From: Branchiostoma floridae
Taxonomy: Eukaryota; Chordata; Leptocardii; Amphioxiformes; Branchiostomatidae
Assembly (NCBI RefSeq): GCF_000003815.2
Contig: NC_049981.1
Coordinates: 25,588,364-25,652,363, forward strand
Length of the DNA stretch: 64,000 nt
Reading direction: 5' to 3'
Every line of letters begins with the position of its first letter. The stretch's first letter is position 1. Positions 38,701 through 48,780 of the stretch are shown here, piece by piece. A program made the translations under genes and the position numbers. Below the pieces are notes generated by a model. The model was not told where the DNA came from. It ran no database searches and worked only from the letters and a program-made list of their open reading frames with translations.

Positions 38701-38954
38701 TACACTAGGGAGCAAGCACTACTACATTCTGGGTTTGAGCCTTCTACAGCAGAAGCTTCTGTGCTAGGAATTAGCAGTGCTGGATCCCCAACACACGTAG
38801 GCGTGGCAGTATCCTCGGCATTTGCATGGTCTGTTTGCCAAGGATGCTGCCCACGCCCTGGTGCAGAGGCTGAAGTAGGACCTTGTGATGCCGACATGCT
38901 GCATCTGCTGTTGAGATTTTCTCTACCATGATTTTGAACACCGATAAGACTCAT
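35794..38954 (-). CDS. IAP-family protein 2: BIR-BIR-BIR-UBA-RING
   Basis: Paralogue of the gene at 27109-30219. Coding exons in transcription order: 38954-37786, 37506-37340, 37208-37030, 36638-36251, 36014-35794; 2124 nt, 707 codons plus TAA. The first coding exon begins at acceptor 39012, so about 58 nt of 5' UTR precede the ATG at 38954; the longer in-frame stretch to 39053 crosses that acceptor and is rejected. BIR1 at about 104-172 (C140, C143, H160, C167), preceded by a Ser/Ala-rich spacer; BIR2 272-340 (C308, C311, H328, C335); BIR3 split over two exons, with the same WQAGDDPWTEHARWYGEEC core as the other copies. UBA has VVEMGFGQQNVE; the RING runs CKIC ... PCGH ... CPIC and ends AFLA. 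A phase-2 intron separates BIR2 from BIR3 as in IAP-3. CARD absent. Role as for IAP-1; redundancy or specialisation cannot be told. Confidence 0.93.
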
Positions 38955-39206
38955 TGTTACAAATTCTGGAATGCAATGCACTTGAACTTGTAGCAGGGGT
39001 TTTGATGTTGACCTGGGGAATGCAAAAGAACAATGCATGAAATACAATTGCAACTTGCAAATAATGGTATCAAATGGTTTTCTGGTTACCGGTAGACCAT
39101 TGTATTGGCATCTGCCAATAGAGCATAAGGTACAAAACGTATTTGAGATGATTAAGAAATGCTGTATGAAGAATTAGAAGAAGCAGGAATTTTTCTACCT
39201 TGATAC

Positions 39207-39263
39207 CTCCAGTGGTTTTGTCGGTCACTCAGTCCTACTTCAGCCTCTGCACCAGTAATCAGA
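39207..39263 (-). other. Candidate 5' non-coding exon of IAP-2, resembling part of its own coding exon
   Basis: A 57-nt block on the minus strand bounded by TTTTCCAG and GTATCAAGG splice-like sites. About 33 nt match coding exon 1 of IAP-2 near 38680-38710 (GAEAEVGL here, GAEAQVGL there). It is either an upstream exon or the remnant of a local duplication. Confidence 0.45.
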
Positions 39264-40165
39264 CTGGAAAATACAAAACATTAGAAAAATTTAATATTGA
39301 ACAAGCAAAATCATGCAATTGACCTTCCATAATGTCTGTACCAGAATTTAGGTCTTTGGGATCACATAAAATATCCATCTTCATCTATTTCAAAATCAAA
39401 GATTACAAGGAGTAGTATATCATCACTATATGGCCACTAAAAGATAGATTAAGATTTGTGGTAGGATTAAATAATGGCAATAAGTTTTAGATGTCTTATT
39501 AAAAGTTGCAAAAAACAAACAAAAGTTGCAATTAATTTTGTAAGAAATTAAGCAGGACAGAAAGGTAATCAACTTTAAGCAATAACCCCTTACAATTCTG
39601 CAGCAAAATTAGCCAGATGATGAAATTTACATTTGCAACATGAAAAGAAAGTGGACTTCAAGGTCAGTAGACAACTGACTCCAAAAGTGTCTGACATGCA
39701 ACTGTAAAAGCCATGTTGTGTCAAAGATCTATGAGCTGCAGTCTGCAGTGTAATGCAAGGTGGTGCTTTTTACCTATACAGTATGCTGCTTAAATACCAA
39801 ACAAACCAAAGATCATTGTAAACACTGGTACAACAGGTTTTGGCATGTCAACGCCTACAAAATAATCTATCTAGTGCTATTGGCTTAGCAAAATGTTTTC
39901 TCCTGACATTGTATGGCCCAGACAAATATAGGCCTGTGCAACATCAGCATTGATCTGTCCAAGGCAGTTCAAAAACCATAAGGGTACTTAGGCCCACTTC
40001 AAACAGACAACACTTATATAGTCATGCGACTGTTATTGACTATTATCATATAGCCAGGCGCCGCGGACCAATCAGAAGGCCCCGTTCCACGTTGGTTATG
40101 ACGCCTTAACACGTAGATTCAGGCCAGGCAGGTGGGTATCGCTCCCCTGATTGGTCAAAATGAAT

Positions 40166-40214
40166 CGACACCGGCACCGGTGTCGATTTGCATCGACACC
40201 GGCACCAGTGTCGA
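40166..40214. repeat. Palindromic short repeat at the gap edge
   Basis: Two tandem copies of a TCGACACCGGCACCGGTGTC-type unit, each self-complementary, directly before the N run. Confidence 0.8.
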
Positions 40215-40314
40215 NNNNNNNNNNNNNNNNNNNNNNNNNNNNNNNNNNNNNNNNNNNNNNNNNNNNNNNNNNNNNNNNNNNNNNNNNNNNNNNNNNNNNN
40301 NNNNNNNNNNNNNN
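40215..40314. other. Assembly gap (100 N)
   Basis: Exactly 100 unknown bases, a conventional placeholder for a gap of unknown length. Protein frames spanning it are meaningless. Confidence 0.99.
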
Positions 40315-41723
40315 GGCACGGTTGTCTTTAGACATGCGTTCAGAGTATTGCGGGACACCCGCGGCGCAGGATTCCACTGCGGTGCGTGCGTGCGTGACCC
40401 ACTTGCTTGCAAATTAAAAATGGCGGGAGAATTCTTCATTTTCGTCATGCAGCAGATTACTATTCTTTTGCTTGCAAACAAACATTGTCCCCAACAAAGA
40501 ATGACACAGAGACGGGAAAATCTGGAATTAAACCCGGCGTTCGTGGCCGCCGGTGGTATTACAGATTACTACTAGTATCATGAAGGATGTAGCCTGGTGG
40601 CGGGGCATTGCGCTGGAACAGGCAGTTTCTGATGACAAAATACGTTTCCATTACTGACTGCATGTATATTTACGGAGAAAAATGCCCTTTCAAATAGAAA
40701 AAAACATGCTGCAGGCTTATCAGCATATGATCCAGTCCCGTCGCCGGCGACGATTTTTCTTTAGACATGTGAGGAATAGTCGCGGACCCACTGCTGAAGG
40801 GTCGCGCGACTGGGTCCGAGGTGGTCGCACGATGATTCCATAAAAACCCTCGCACGACTATTTTGATCCTCTTTAGACAGCCTAAAAATATCGTCGCCGG
40901 CAACGTTGTCGACAACAGTCGCACCACTATGAAAGTGTTGTCTGTCTAAAGTCGGCCTTAGTCTAGGACTACAATGTTCTGCTAACTGGCCGCCAAGGAA
41001 ATTCTGGAAGGAAGGCTATGTATAGAGTAAACCAAGATCTTGTAAGTTTAACGTTAATCATTGTTGAAAAAAAAAGTACAGCAAACAATGTTTTGAATGC
41101 TACAAAAGGTACCAAGGTAACTGGGGACGGGTAGTGACGCATGTCTAAGTGATGCTTCCCTCCATCGGCATTCACCACGTTGTAACATACAAGTGACCAA
41201 GAGTCATGGAAGTAGTATACTTAAAATGAAATGGGAGCCAGCTCTGAACTAACAAAACTTATGATAGAGCCCAAATGTAAATGAGGTCAATGTACAAACA
41301 TATGGGACAAAGTTAAATTAAACACGGAATTGTAGATGCATAGGATTATCAGCTACGACAAATCCAAACTACGACACTAACGTTACATTACCTGAGGCTT
41401 TGCTGATGTGGCTGCTTATCAGAGGGCTCCAAAGGATAGTAACTTGTAACTCATGGGGCGAGCTGCTTAGTGCTGAGTCTTTCTATATCACATGACAATC
41501 AAAGTACATAGTACAGAGTACAATGATAAGAGTAAGACCCATGGTATTAGTTTTTTTCCAATATTCAAAATCATCTTAGTGCCAAATTTCATGTTTAATA
41601 GAGATGACTTTTATGACATTTCGGCCAGCTTCTTTCAAATTCAACAGTGTGTGATAGATACAGTCGTCGGTGGTGTCAAATCTGGAAACCCCATAACTAG
41701 TCAACCAACCCCAAAAAATACTA

Positions 41724-42024
41724 CAGTCAAACCTGTCTATTGCGGCCACTCAAGGGACCAGACAAATTTGGCCACTATAGACAGCTGGCCTCTGTATAGA
41801 GGTGGCAACTTGTAGATAAAATACCCTAGGGACAGACAAAAAGTGGCCGCTATGGACAGGTGGCCCCTCTGTAGAGGTGGGTAGCCCGTGGCCTATACAC
41901 AAAAACGTATTTACTTGTAACACATAGAAGATGTTAAAAACATCGTCTATGTATTACAAGTAAATACGTTTTTCGTGTATAGTCGCACCGGCTATAGAGG
42001 TGGCCACTAATACAGGTTTGACTG
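41724..42024. mobile_element. MITE with CAGTCAAACCTGT ends and internal hairpin
   Basis: A 301-bp element with inverted ends CAGTCAAACCTGT and ACAGGTTTGACTG, several diverged GGCCACTATAGAC-like repeats inside, and a strong internal hairpin (about 41896-41980: ACGTATTTACTTGTAA pairing with TTACAAGTAAATACGT). No coding capacity. Superfamily not assigned. Confidence 0.75.
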
Positions 42025-42148
42025 GAGTTTCATTACAACTTGCAACATCAACAGGTCGCTTTTGTCATGACTAATACTATGCGTGGGTGTTTGTTTACAA
42101 GTCATAACAATGATAGATTATGATCTAATACTGTGGCCGGAAACACAG

Positions 42149-42158
42149 CGCATGCGCG
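42149..42158. promoter_or_regulatory. NRF-1-like palindrome
   Basis: GCGCATGCGC within AGCGCATGCGCGCT matches the NRF-1 consensus core. A YY1-like AAAATGGCGGCC lies at about 42639-42650. This suggests a CpG promoter, but no transcript start can be tied to it. Confidence 0.3.
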
Positions 42159-44104
42159 CTGCACCCTTCGGATTTCTCGGAACAGGTGCGGAGTTCACTG
42201 TCTTGCATATGTACTGAACTTCTGAATGCCCCTTGCTGCTTAGCCAACTTCATGGTCTTTCAAACTTTCCAAGAACTCCAAAGTGACAACACAGGCAACT
42301 ACGCATGCAACCCCCTGTGGCATACCAAGGAGGTTATTAATGTCTGAATATAACCTCCTTGGGCATACAATCAACGTCTTAACGTTACATGTACAAATAC
42401 GCCGCGACCAATCAGGTGTCTCAGTCTTGCATAAATTAAATTAGACATTCACCAGTTTCTGACATACGCAGTTGACCAACGGAGACAGTAATCGCCAGCT
42501 CACGGGGGTATCTTTTGAAAGATTACAACAAATGAATAAAAATGCTAATGTAGCCGGTGTAAGTTGCAATCATATTACGTTAAGTTGTCGCCAACCACAC
42601 ATATAGTCATGAAAAACGTCGTGCAAAGAGAGACTACAAAAATGGCGGCCGGGTGTGGACCAGACAAACAGAAGCAGCCATACGTGGCCATTGGGTCGGG
42701 TCCGACCGCCATTTTTTAACTTTCATGAGACGCCGTAAAACCACGTCAGTATACAGTTCTTGATGTGGCGATCAATTTCCCAATCTACTTCTCTGATAGA
42801 CAAGAATATCAAGGGAAAAAGGCTAATTTGAATCACCTACCGTGCGTCACCAAGGGAAGTCGAGTCTTCAGCGTTAAACGGACTATTACATTCCAGAAAA
42901 CGAGGGGTGTCCAGTCAAATGTAAATAGTTTTTAAGCAATAGAGGGGTAAGTAAATAGAATCATGTACAATTAATGTACTGAATGCAGCAAAGCAAAGAC
43001 AGAGGAGGTGAAATAATTATCGATTGAAATCCATTATAGTTTCTACGTTGACACCGTAGTACCATTCTTACCTAAATTCTTATTCCTTATAGAGAAGTCC
43101 AACTATGTACATGTATTACAAAGGGTATTACAAAGGGGATTCCCCATGATGTCATTGTTTAAATACAGTAATCTTCATCCGATGGCAAAACATGGAAAGT
43201 CCCGACAGCGAACAGGCACAGAATGTTCTGGCCCATCAAATCCATTGGCAACTTCTATTAACCGAGGTAGTAAAACTTTTTTCTTCTTAGTAGGACTAGT
43301 GCAAAGGCTATGCAAAACCGGCGATAAAATGTTAAACAGTTTATATCTTTAACGTTATAACGTTATATACTGCATTCTCTCCGATTACATTGTACTTGAC
43401 ATGGTATGGTACGTGTGGTACGTGCATCATGATCTGCCGCAATGATTTCAATCTAATTGAAACCTCTTTGATCTACGCGGAATAAAGAATTCAAGTTTCT
43501 AAAAAAATTTTTTAGCTTTTTTTTTCGAACATGATGAGTGTCTGGTATCAATAATAACCCACTGGCCTTACGTTTGAGAAAAAAATCCATTTTGATAACT
43601 GAATCACAGTTCTTGTTTCAATGTCACCAGGTTACGTATCTAAGGAACAGATCTTGAAATTAAAATAAAAAAGTTGAAACCTGTATAGACTCTGCTTCCT
43701 TACCTTATTTGTTAGGTAATAGTCTGCCGGTCAGCACCAGGTATAAAAAGGACTAGAAGATACCAACACCAGCGAGTCGTCTTTATATGACTAGTATTGC
43801 AGTTTCCCCATGACGTCATCGACAGTTTTACTTGGGGCGACATTTTGAGTCATGGGCCACATCAAAGTGAGTGTCGAGTTCAGTAAGTGAAGTAAAAATA
43901 CGTTCTAGAAGTTTCTACATGTACTTGTCACCCACTCGTTTTCATCGTACTAATGACTGTAGGAGATCATTATGCATGCAAGAAGAGATGTTTATGTCAT
44001 CACGTACTTTGATACCTTTGCCAAGAATTAAGGTCATGTTTTCGGTACTACTTGTATCAGCGGCTGGCTATGTTGCCGGCACACTAGTAAATCCTGGAGC
44101 TGTA

Positions 44105-44225
44105 GACGTGTCTCATGTGATATTTGGTGATATGCATAAGTGGATAGGTTTGGAAAACGAATGTCAAGTTCGATAATACGCCTCCTAACGGTTTTCTACG
44201 GTACTGTAGGGGAACTTCCGATTTT
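44105..44225. repeat. Partial third copy of the dispersed repeat family
   Basis: Shares TGATATTTGGTGATATG and GGTACTGTAGGGGAACTTCC with the copies at 15184 and 19256. Confidence 0.5.
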
Positions 44226-44559
44226 ATTGTCTCGTGTTCTGGACTAGATATTGTCATAATGACGTTTGAGTGGTAGAGAGTAAGTGGGGTGGATATGTCC
44301 CCTAGGTCAACATGTATGCCCATGCATGGGACTAATAGGGTACAACATTAATGTACCTCTTACAAAGTCATGGCTGGCACAAAAATGCCACAGTCTCTCC
44401 GTTTTCGTTCATGACTCCACACGGCCATGGACCATAGCCAGACTTATCATATCAGACTTTTCCGTTCATATCGCCCATCACCATTTTTATGTCATGACCT
44501 GGTGCATCCTGAGTTCAGCTTGTAACTGTCATAAAACGCATCTTTATTTTCTTCATCGC

Positions 44560-45310
44560 TATCATATGACAGTGCATAACATTGTATAATAGTAGTTCAG
44601 TTGATTTGTTTCCCATCTCAGTTTGATCTTAATGAGCCTGCAATTGACCAGTTCCCACTCTGTCAGGCGTTTTTCAACTCCCTTCCGTAGGATGGTGGCT
44701 ACACACACGGCCTTCATAGTGGCGACTATTATCTCTGCCTGAGGACAGAACTGTTTCACCTGGGCTGGTTCTGCAGTGAGTCGACTGTCCAAAAATATGC
44801 TAGTTGTATTTGAATTCTGCTGTTACTTGTGTAAGATTTTCCCGTTTCATACATGGTACGCATATTCCAAAAACCTAATGTTTGTTTTTGATTTGGCATG
44901 AAGACCCTTCCTGTCGGTGGCTTCGCAAGGGCTTTCGCCACGTGACAACAAATTCCAGGATGAATACGTAACTTGATACACTTGTAAACCCGGGTTGTCT
45001 GAGTTTCTTGTTGCTACTTCTGTAATCGAGCATTTCAAGGGACTGGGTTATCATCCATGAGCGTAATACATGTATGTATACATGTATATCTATTCCAACC
45101 CTGAGGACTTGGTACTGCCTTTCGTCAGACCCCTCACCTGTGACCTGCCCGGCATGGCTGAACCTGCCAGGGACCTTAAAAGCCCCCGCCAGTATAGCCT
45201 TCAGGGAATCTTCAGGGTCTTGCCACACACTCTTCCCACCACGACAAGGTAGCAGTATGGCGAGAGGTCTTATTTGTGTTTCAGGTCCGAGCATACAATA
45301 CTTGGACATG
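44560..45310 (-). mobile_element. Degraded LINE, 5' part (endonuclease N-terminal region)
   Basis: Minus-strand frames read GFWNMRTMYETGK (the WNVRTM-type start of the apurinic endonuclease domain of non-LTR retrotransposons), then RKGVEKRLTEWELVNCRLIK, matching the following endonuclease strand, with frameshifts between. Upstream, AILAGAF...HAGQVTGEGS resembles the leader often seen before such endonucleases. Clearly broken. Confidence 0.6.
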
Positions 45311-46265
45311 TGAAATACAGTTGCCTTTGCAGGCTAAAAGAGTGCTCCTGTGGACCAAAGTGACCAAAGTGAACACACAAGTCTTATTGATATCTAACTG
45401 AAGAATAATGCGAGCATGCTGATAGAACATGGTGAAACATCCACCTGTAGTAATAGTTTCATTTGTGTGAGTGAAAAAAGGGCAGTCACATTGGAAAGAT
45501 GCGCACATATACGGTGGTGTTATATCTCTTTGATGAAGTGCGCTTGCGCACTAAGGGACAGGTATTTGGCATTAAGCACTGCCTTCTAAATTTGGTATCT
45601 CAAGACTAAATAAGCTAGATGGACGTAACATGTACTTCAGACATCTTCCATTCACTTTTAAAAGAAGATAGATTCGGCAATCACTTGGCAATGTATATTC
45701 CTGTCATCCTGTGGCTGCTAGACCCCCTGAATCCTTTACGTTTGGTTTTCTACTTCGTAGAAAAGAATTGTACTTAAGTCAAAGATAGTTACGACAGTCC
45801 TTATATCGATGATTGAAAACCACAATAATTTGCTTCATTAAGATCCTGTTTCTCATGTTCATATCACCAAACATTTTTATATATACATATACATCTTAGC
45901 CCTGTTGATCTGGTCAATGGCATTCGTTTAGCACCTTTACGAATGGCATGTGCAGAGGTTCTGCAATATACAATGACAATTCACTCAGTTAACTGTGTGT
46001 ACATGTGGCATGTTTATAGATGTTGTGATTCACAATTTCAGTCAACTTCAACAAACAGTTAACTTCACAATCAGTTAACACATAGACGTTAACAGATCCG
46101 ATCGCAAATGATGCATGCGCAATTTCACAATACAGCGTAATGATGTTGATGTTCGTCGACGTCCCTTGTCGTCAATAAAACTTTGTTGTTTTGATGGATC
46201 GTAAAACCACACTTTCTGGAGTTTGTTTTGATATGTAGTTGCTATTTTACCGTACAAGGCATTTC

Positions 46266-46385
46266 CATCACGTGTACGGTTGGGCCCCATTTAAAATGTC
46301 TTTTGAGACACCACGGAAAGTCAGTCGAGCGGTTTGTCATCAATATCACACGTATACGGTTGATTTCGCTCACTTAACCCTTTCC
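46266..46385. repeat. Isolated units of the GTACGGTTGAACC minisatellite, left of the LINE
   Basis: CATCACGTGTACGGTTG ... ATGTCTTTTGAGACACCACG and a second CACACGTATACGGTTG match the unit of the array at 47930-48440. The LINE 3' part lies between them and the main array. Confidence 0.65.
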
Positions 46386-47905
46386 CGTGCCAAGTGGTGC
46401 TGGAGGCTCCAAACTACCGTCATGTGTCCTATTAGATAGATGACAGCACTTCCACCACCACTGCCTCTCCACCACCACTGCCTTTCACTTTTGTTGCGCC
46501 GTCTGGTATGTTTATGGAAAAGCCTCGCCTCAATCCTCACTTGACTTTCCACCGTTCTGCTCCAGGTTTCTTTTGCCTTTGGTCGGCCTCTGGGAATCCT
46601 GTGGTGTCCATCTTCATGCAACTCTCGTCATGTTTTCCGAAGGCCCAACCAACTCCATATACGAGTTTCTCGTGATTCCTTGATGCACTGACACAAGGCC
46701 TGTTTTGTTTCAGGGTTTTTGTTTCAGATCTTTTTTGCCCACGCGATTTTCAAAATCTAGCACTTATTTTGGAAATGTTCAGCTTGTGTGTGATAAGAGC
46801 TGTCGTCTACCAACATCCTGTTTAATGTTTATTTTCATGGTATGTACGTTGGCGCTTCGAAGATCTCCATGCTTGTCTGAGAATTGAATGCCTGGTTTGC
46901 TTTAATCCCTTTGTCCCATTCTTTGGCAGAATACCCATCGTCAGTTATACTTTGCTGACTAGATAAGTGACTTCCTTAAGTTCCTTAACCTCCTCCAGTG
47001 ACTTTGCATTTAACATCATGATGGGGTTGTTTGTGGTGTTCCCTCCATCTTTCAAGTTTTGCCTATTCTTCTGTGACCATAGCTGACCCATCAAGGGTCT
47101 GTACTTGTAGGTCTTAGTTGGTGTTGTTATATCTACATAGCTTTTCGTGTTATCATATGACTTGTTTTCACATCTTTCCTTTGAGCAGATGTTTCAGCGT
47201 CTTTGGTCAAGTTGTATGTGAATTGCCTCTTTTCCTTAATAGCTGTATTTTTCAACTTCCTTATCTTTCTCCCTTTACTGATACACCTCACTTTCAGCCT
47301 TGGAGACTTTGAGCTCAGTCGTTTCTTCTTTTTTGTTTGTTCTCTTTTTTCAGTTATTTGCATGTATCACCGGACAACCAAGCAGATTTGTTGTTTTCCT
47401 TATATTCAAATATGTTATAGTTTCCTGAAGTTCCTTTATCTTGCAGTACAGAAAAACGATTCTTATGTGCTATATTGAAATATTTTCTTGCTTTCGAATA
47501 TTGTAGTTCATCAACATTGAAGCCGCGGTCTTGCCCTGTTATTTCCAATTTTGGGTTTCCTTAAGTTGCACTAAGGCTGAATTACAAGTTTGTGGTCACT
47601 CCCGACGACAGCACTTCATTACACGTACATCGAGCAAGGGTCGCGTCCATTTGTTGTTTATAATAATATAGTCTATTTGTTTCTCTGTTTTCCAGTTACG
47701 TTTGTGGACTGAGACGAGGATGAAGCCACAGGCAGCAGCCCTCTTCATCTATTCACCCGCAATGTATCCTCAAGGTATGTTTTTGTCCTCACAAATTGTG
47801 CCTCCAATTGCAATGGCCAGGTCAAATTCACCCCATGTGTCAATCAGGCGCTCACCACTGTCTGTGATATTGCCTGGACCGTGTCTACTCCTCGTGCGGT
47901 TGAAT
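46290..47905 (-). mobile_element. Degraded LINE, 3' part with the reverse-transcriptase core deleted
   Basis: Minus strand, 5' to 3': endonuclease C terminus (GNISDSGERLIDTW, then KQIDYIIINNKW, LLDVRV and GSDHKLVI; 47900-47590), a linker with RFSVLQDK and YNLTKDAETS (47550-47110), then DGSAMVTEE and LNAKSLEEVKEL near 47100-46960, and the C-terminal basic GRPKAKETWSRTVESQ motif (about 46580). The catalytic fingers and palm are missing and several frames are used, so this is a dead copy with an internal deletion. Confidence 0.65.
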
Positions 47906-47929
47906 CTTACTTGAACATGTCTTTGGAAC

Positions 47930-48440
47930 GTGTCAGTATGCATGTGAGTGTCATCACGTGTACGGTAAAAAACCTCACGTGAAAATGCCTTTTGAGACAC
48001 TGTGGAATGCCATTAAATCATCACGCGTACGGTTGAACCTCACTTTTGAGGCGCCACGAAATGTCCGTTAGGTGGGTTGCCTTCACGCGTACCGTTGAAT
48101 CTCACTTAAAAGTGTCTCATGAGGCACCACGGAATGTCAGTTAAGTGGTAAAAAAACTCACGCGAAAATGTCATTTTGACACCCCGGAAAGCCATTTACG
48201 CTAGATGCCATCACGCGTACGGTTGCATCTCACAATGTCATGTCTTTTGAGACGCCCCGGGGGCACAATCACGCGCACGGTGGTTGAACATTACTTGAAA
48301 TGTCTTTTGAGACGCCACGCAACGTCATTTAAACGGTTCGTCAGGCAACACGTGCACGGCTGAACCTCACTTGGAAGTGTCTTCTGAGACGCCGCGTGCC
48401 CGTCAATGCATTGGGCTGTTGTGCGTGTACGATTGAACTT
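47930..48440. repeat. Degenerate minisatellite, unit about 60-80 bp
   Basis: Roughly seven or eight units starting near 47957, 48016, 48083, 48149, 48209, 48268, 48347 and 48420. The consensus contains TCACGCGTACGGTTGAACC, then TTGAAATGTCTTTTGAGACG and CCACGGAATGTCATTTAA. Unit length varies and identity is moderate, so the array is old. Confidence 0.8.
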
Positions 48441-48780
48441 CACTTTGACGAGGCGATTTCCGCCAACTGATCCAGTTGGCCATCATGATGACTTAATTGT
48501 CTCTTCCTCAGTTGATTGTTTATCTGCAGGTTATATGTCCATAGTTTCAGAAAATGATAAATGGCAGCAAGTGAAAAGGGATTTAAACGCGATTACTTGG
48601 ACAGAATGGAATCTTCCGTCTGAATGTAGATATCATCAAATATCATTACAGTTTGATATCGCTTCAACCATAACTTCAACCTTTTGGCACTTTGATCCGT
48701 TTCAAGCCTCTCGCGCGTGGGATCGTAAACATATCCAACAGTTGTAAGGCTAACTCGGTGTATCGCTGTCATCAGCAAAG

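Larger units (their letters stand above)
39264..41723. other. Intergenic stretch upstream of IAP-2, with gap
   Basis: No gene recognised. AT-rich to 40000; then a GC-rich stretch with a GACACCGGCACCGGTGTC palindrome array ending in the N gap. At 40730-40925 there is CGCCGGCGACGATTTTT and, inverted, a related AAAAATATCGTCGCCGGC block, i.e. another fold-back repeat of about 190 bp. Confidence 0.45.
42025..44559. other. Intergenic stretch, no gene seen
   Basis: Holds a small hairpin (CCAAGGAGGTTAT pairing with ATAACCTCCTTGG, 42327-42355), the regulatory-looking motifs near 42150 and 42640, and a dispersed repeat fragment at 44105-44225. The open frames here have no domain signature. Confidence 0.4.

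Noticed and set aside
39012-39053. Longer N terminus for IAP-2 starting at 39053
   Set aside because: It crosses a good acceptor (CATTCCCCAG at 39012), so those codons are intron; the first ATG in the exon is 38954.
40096-40575. Frames running through the N gap
   Set aside because: The residues across the gap are unknown; the flanks are a palindromic repeat.
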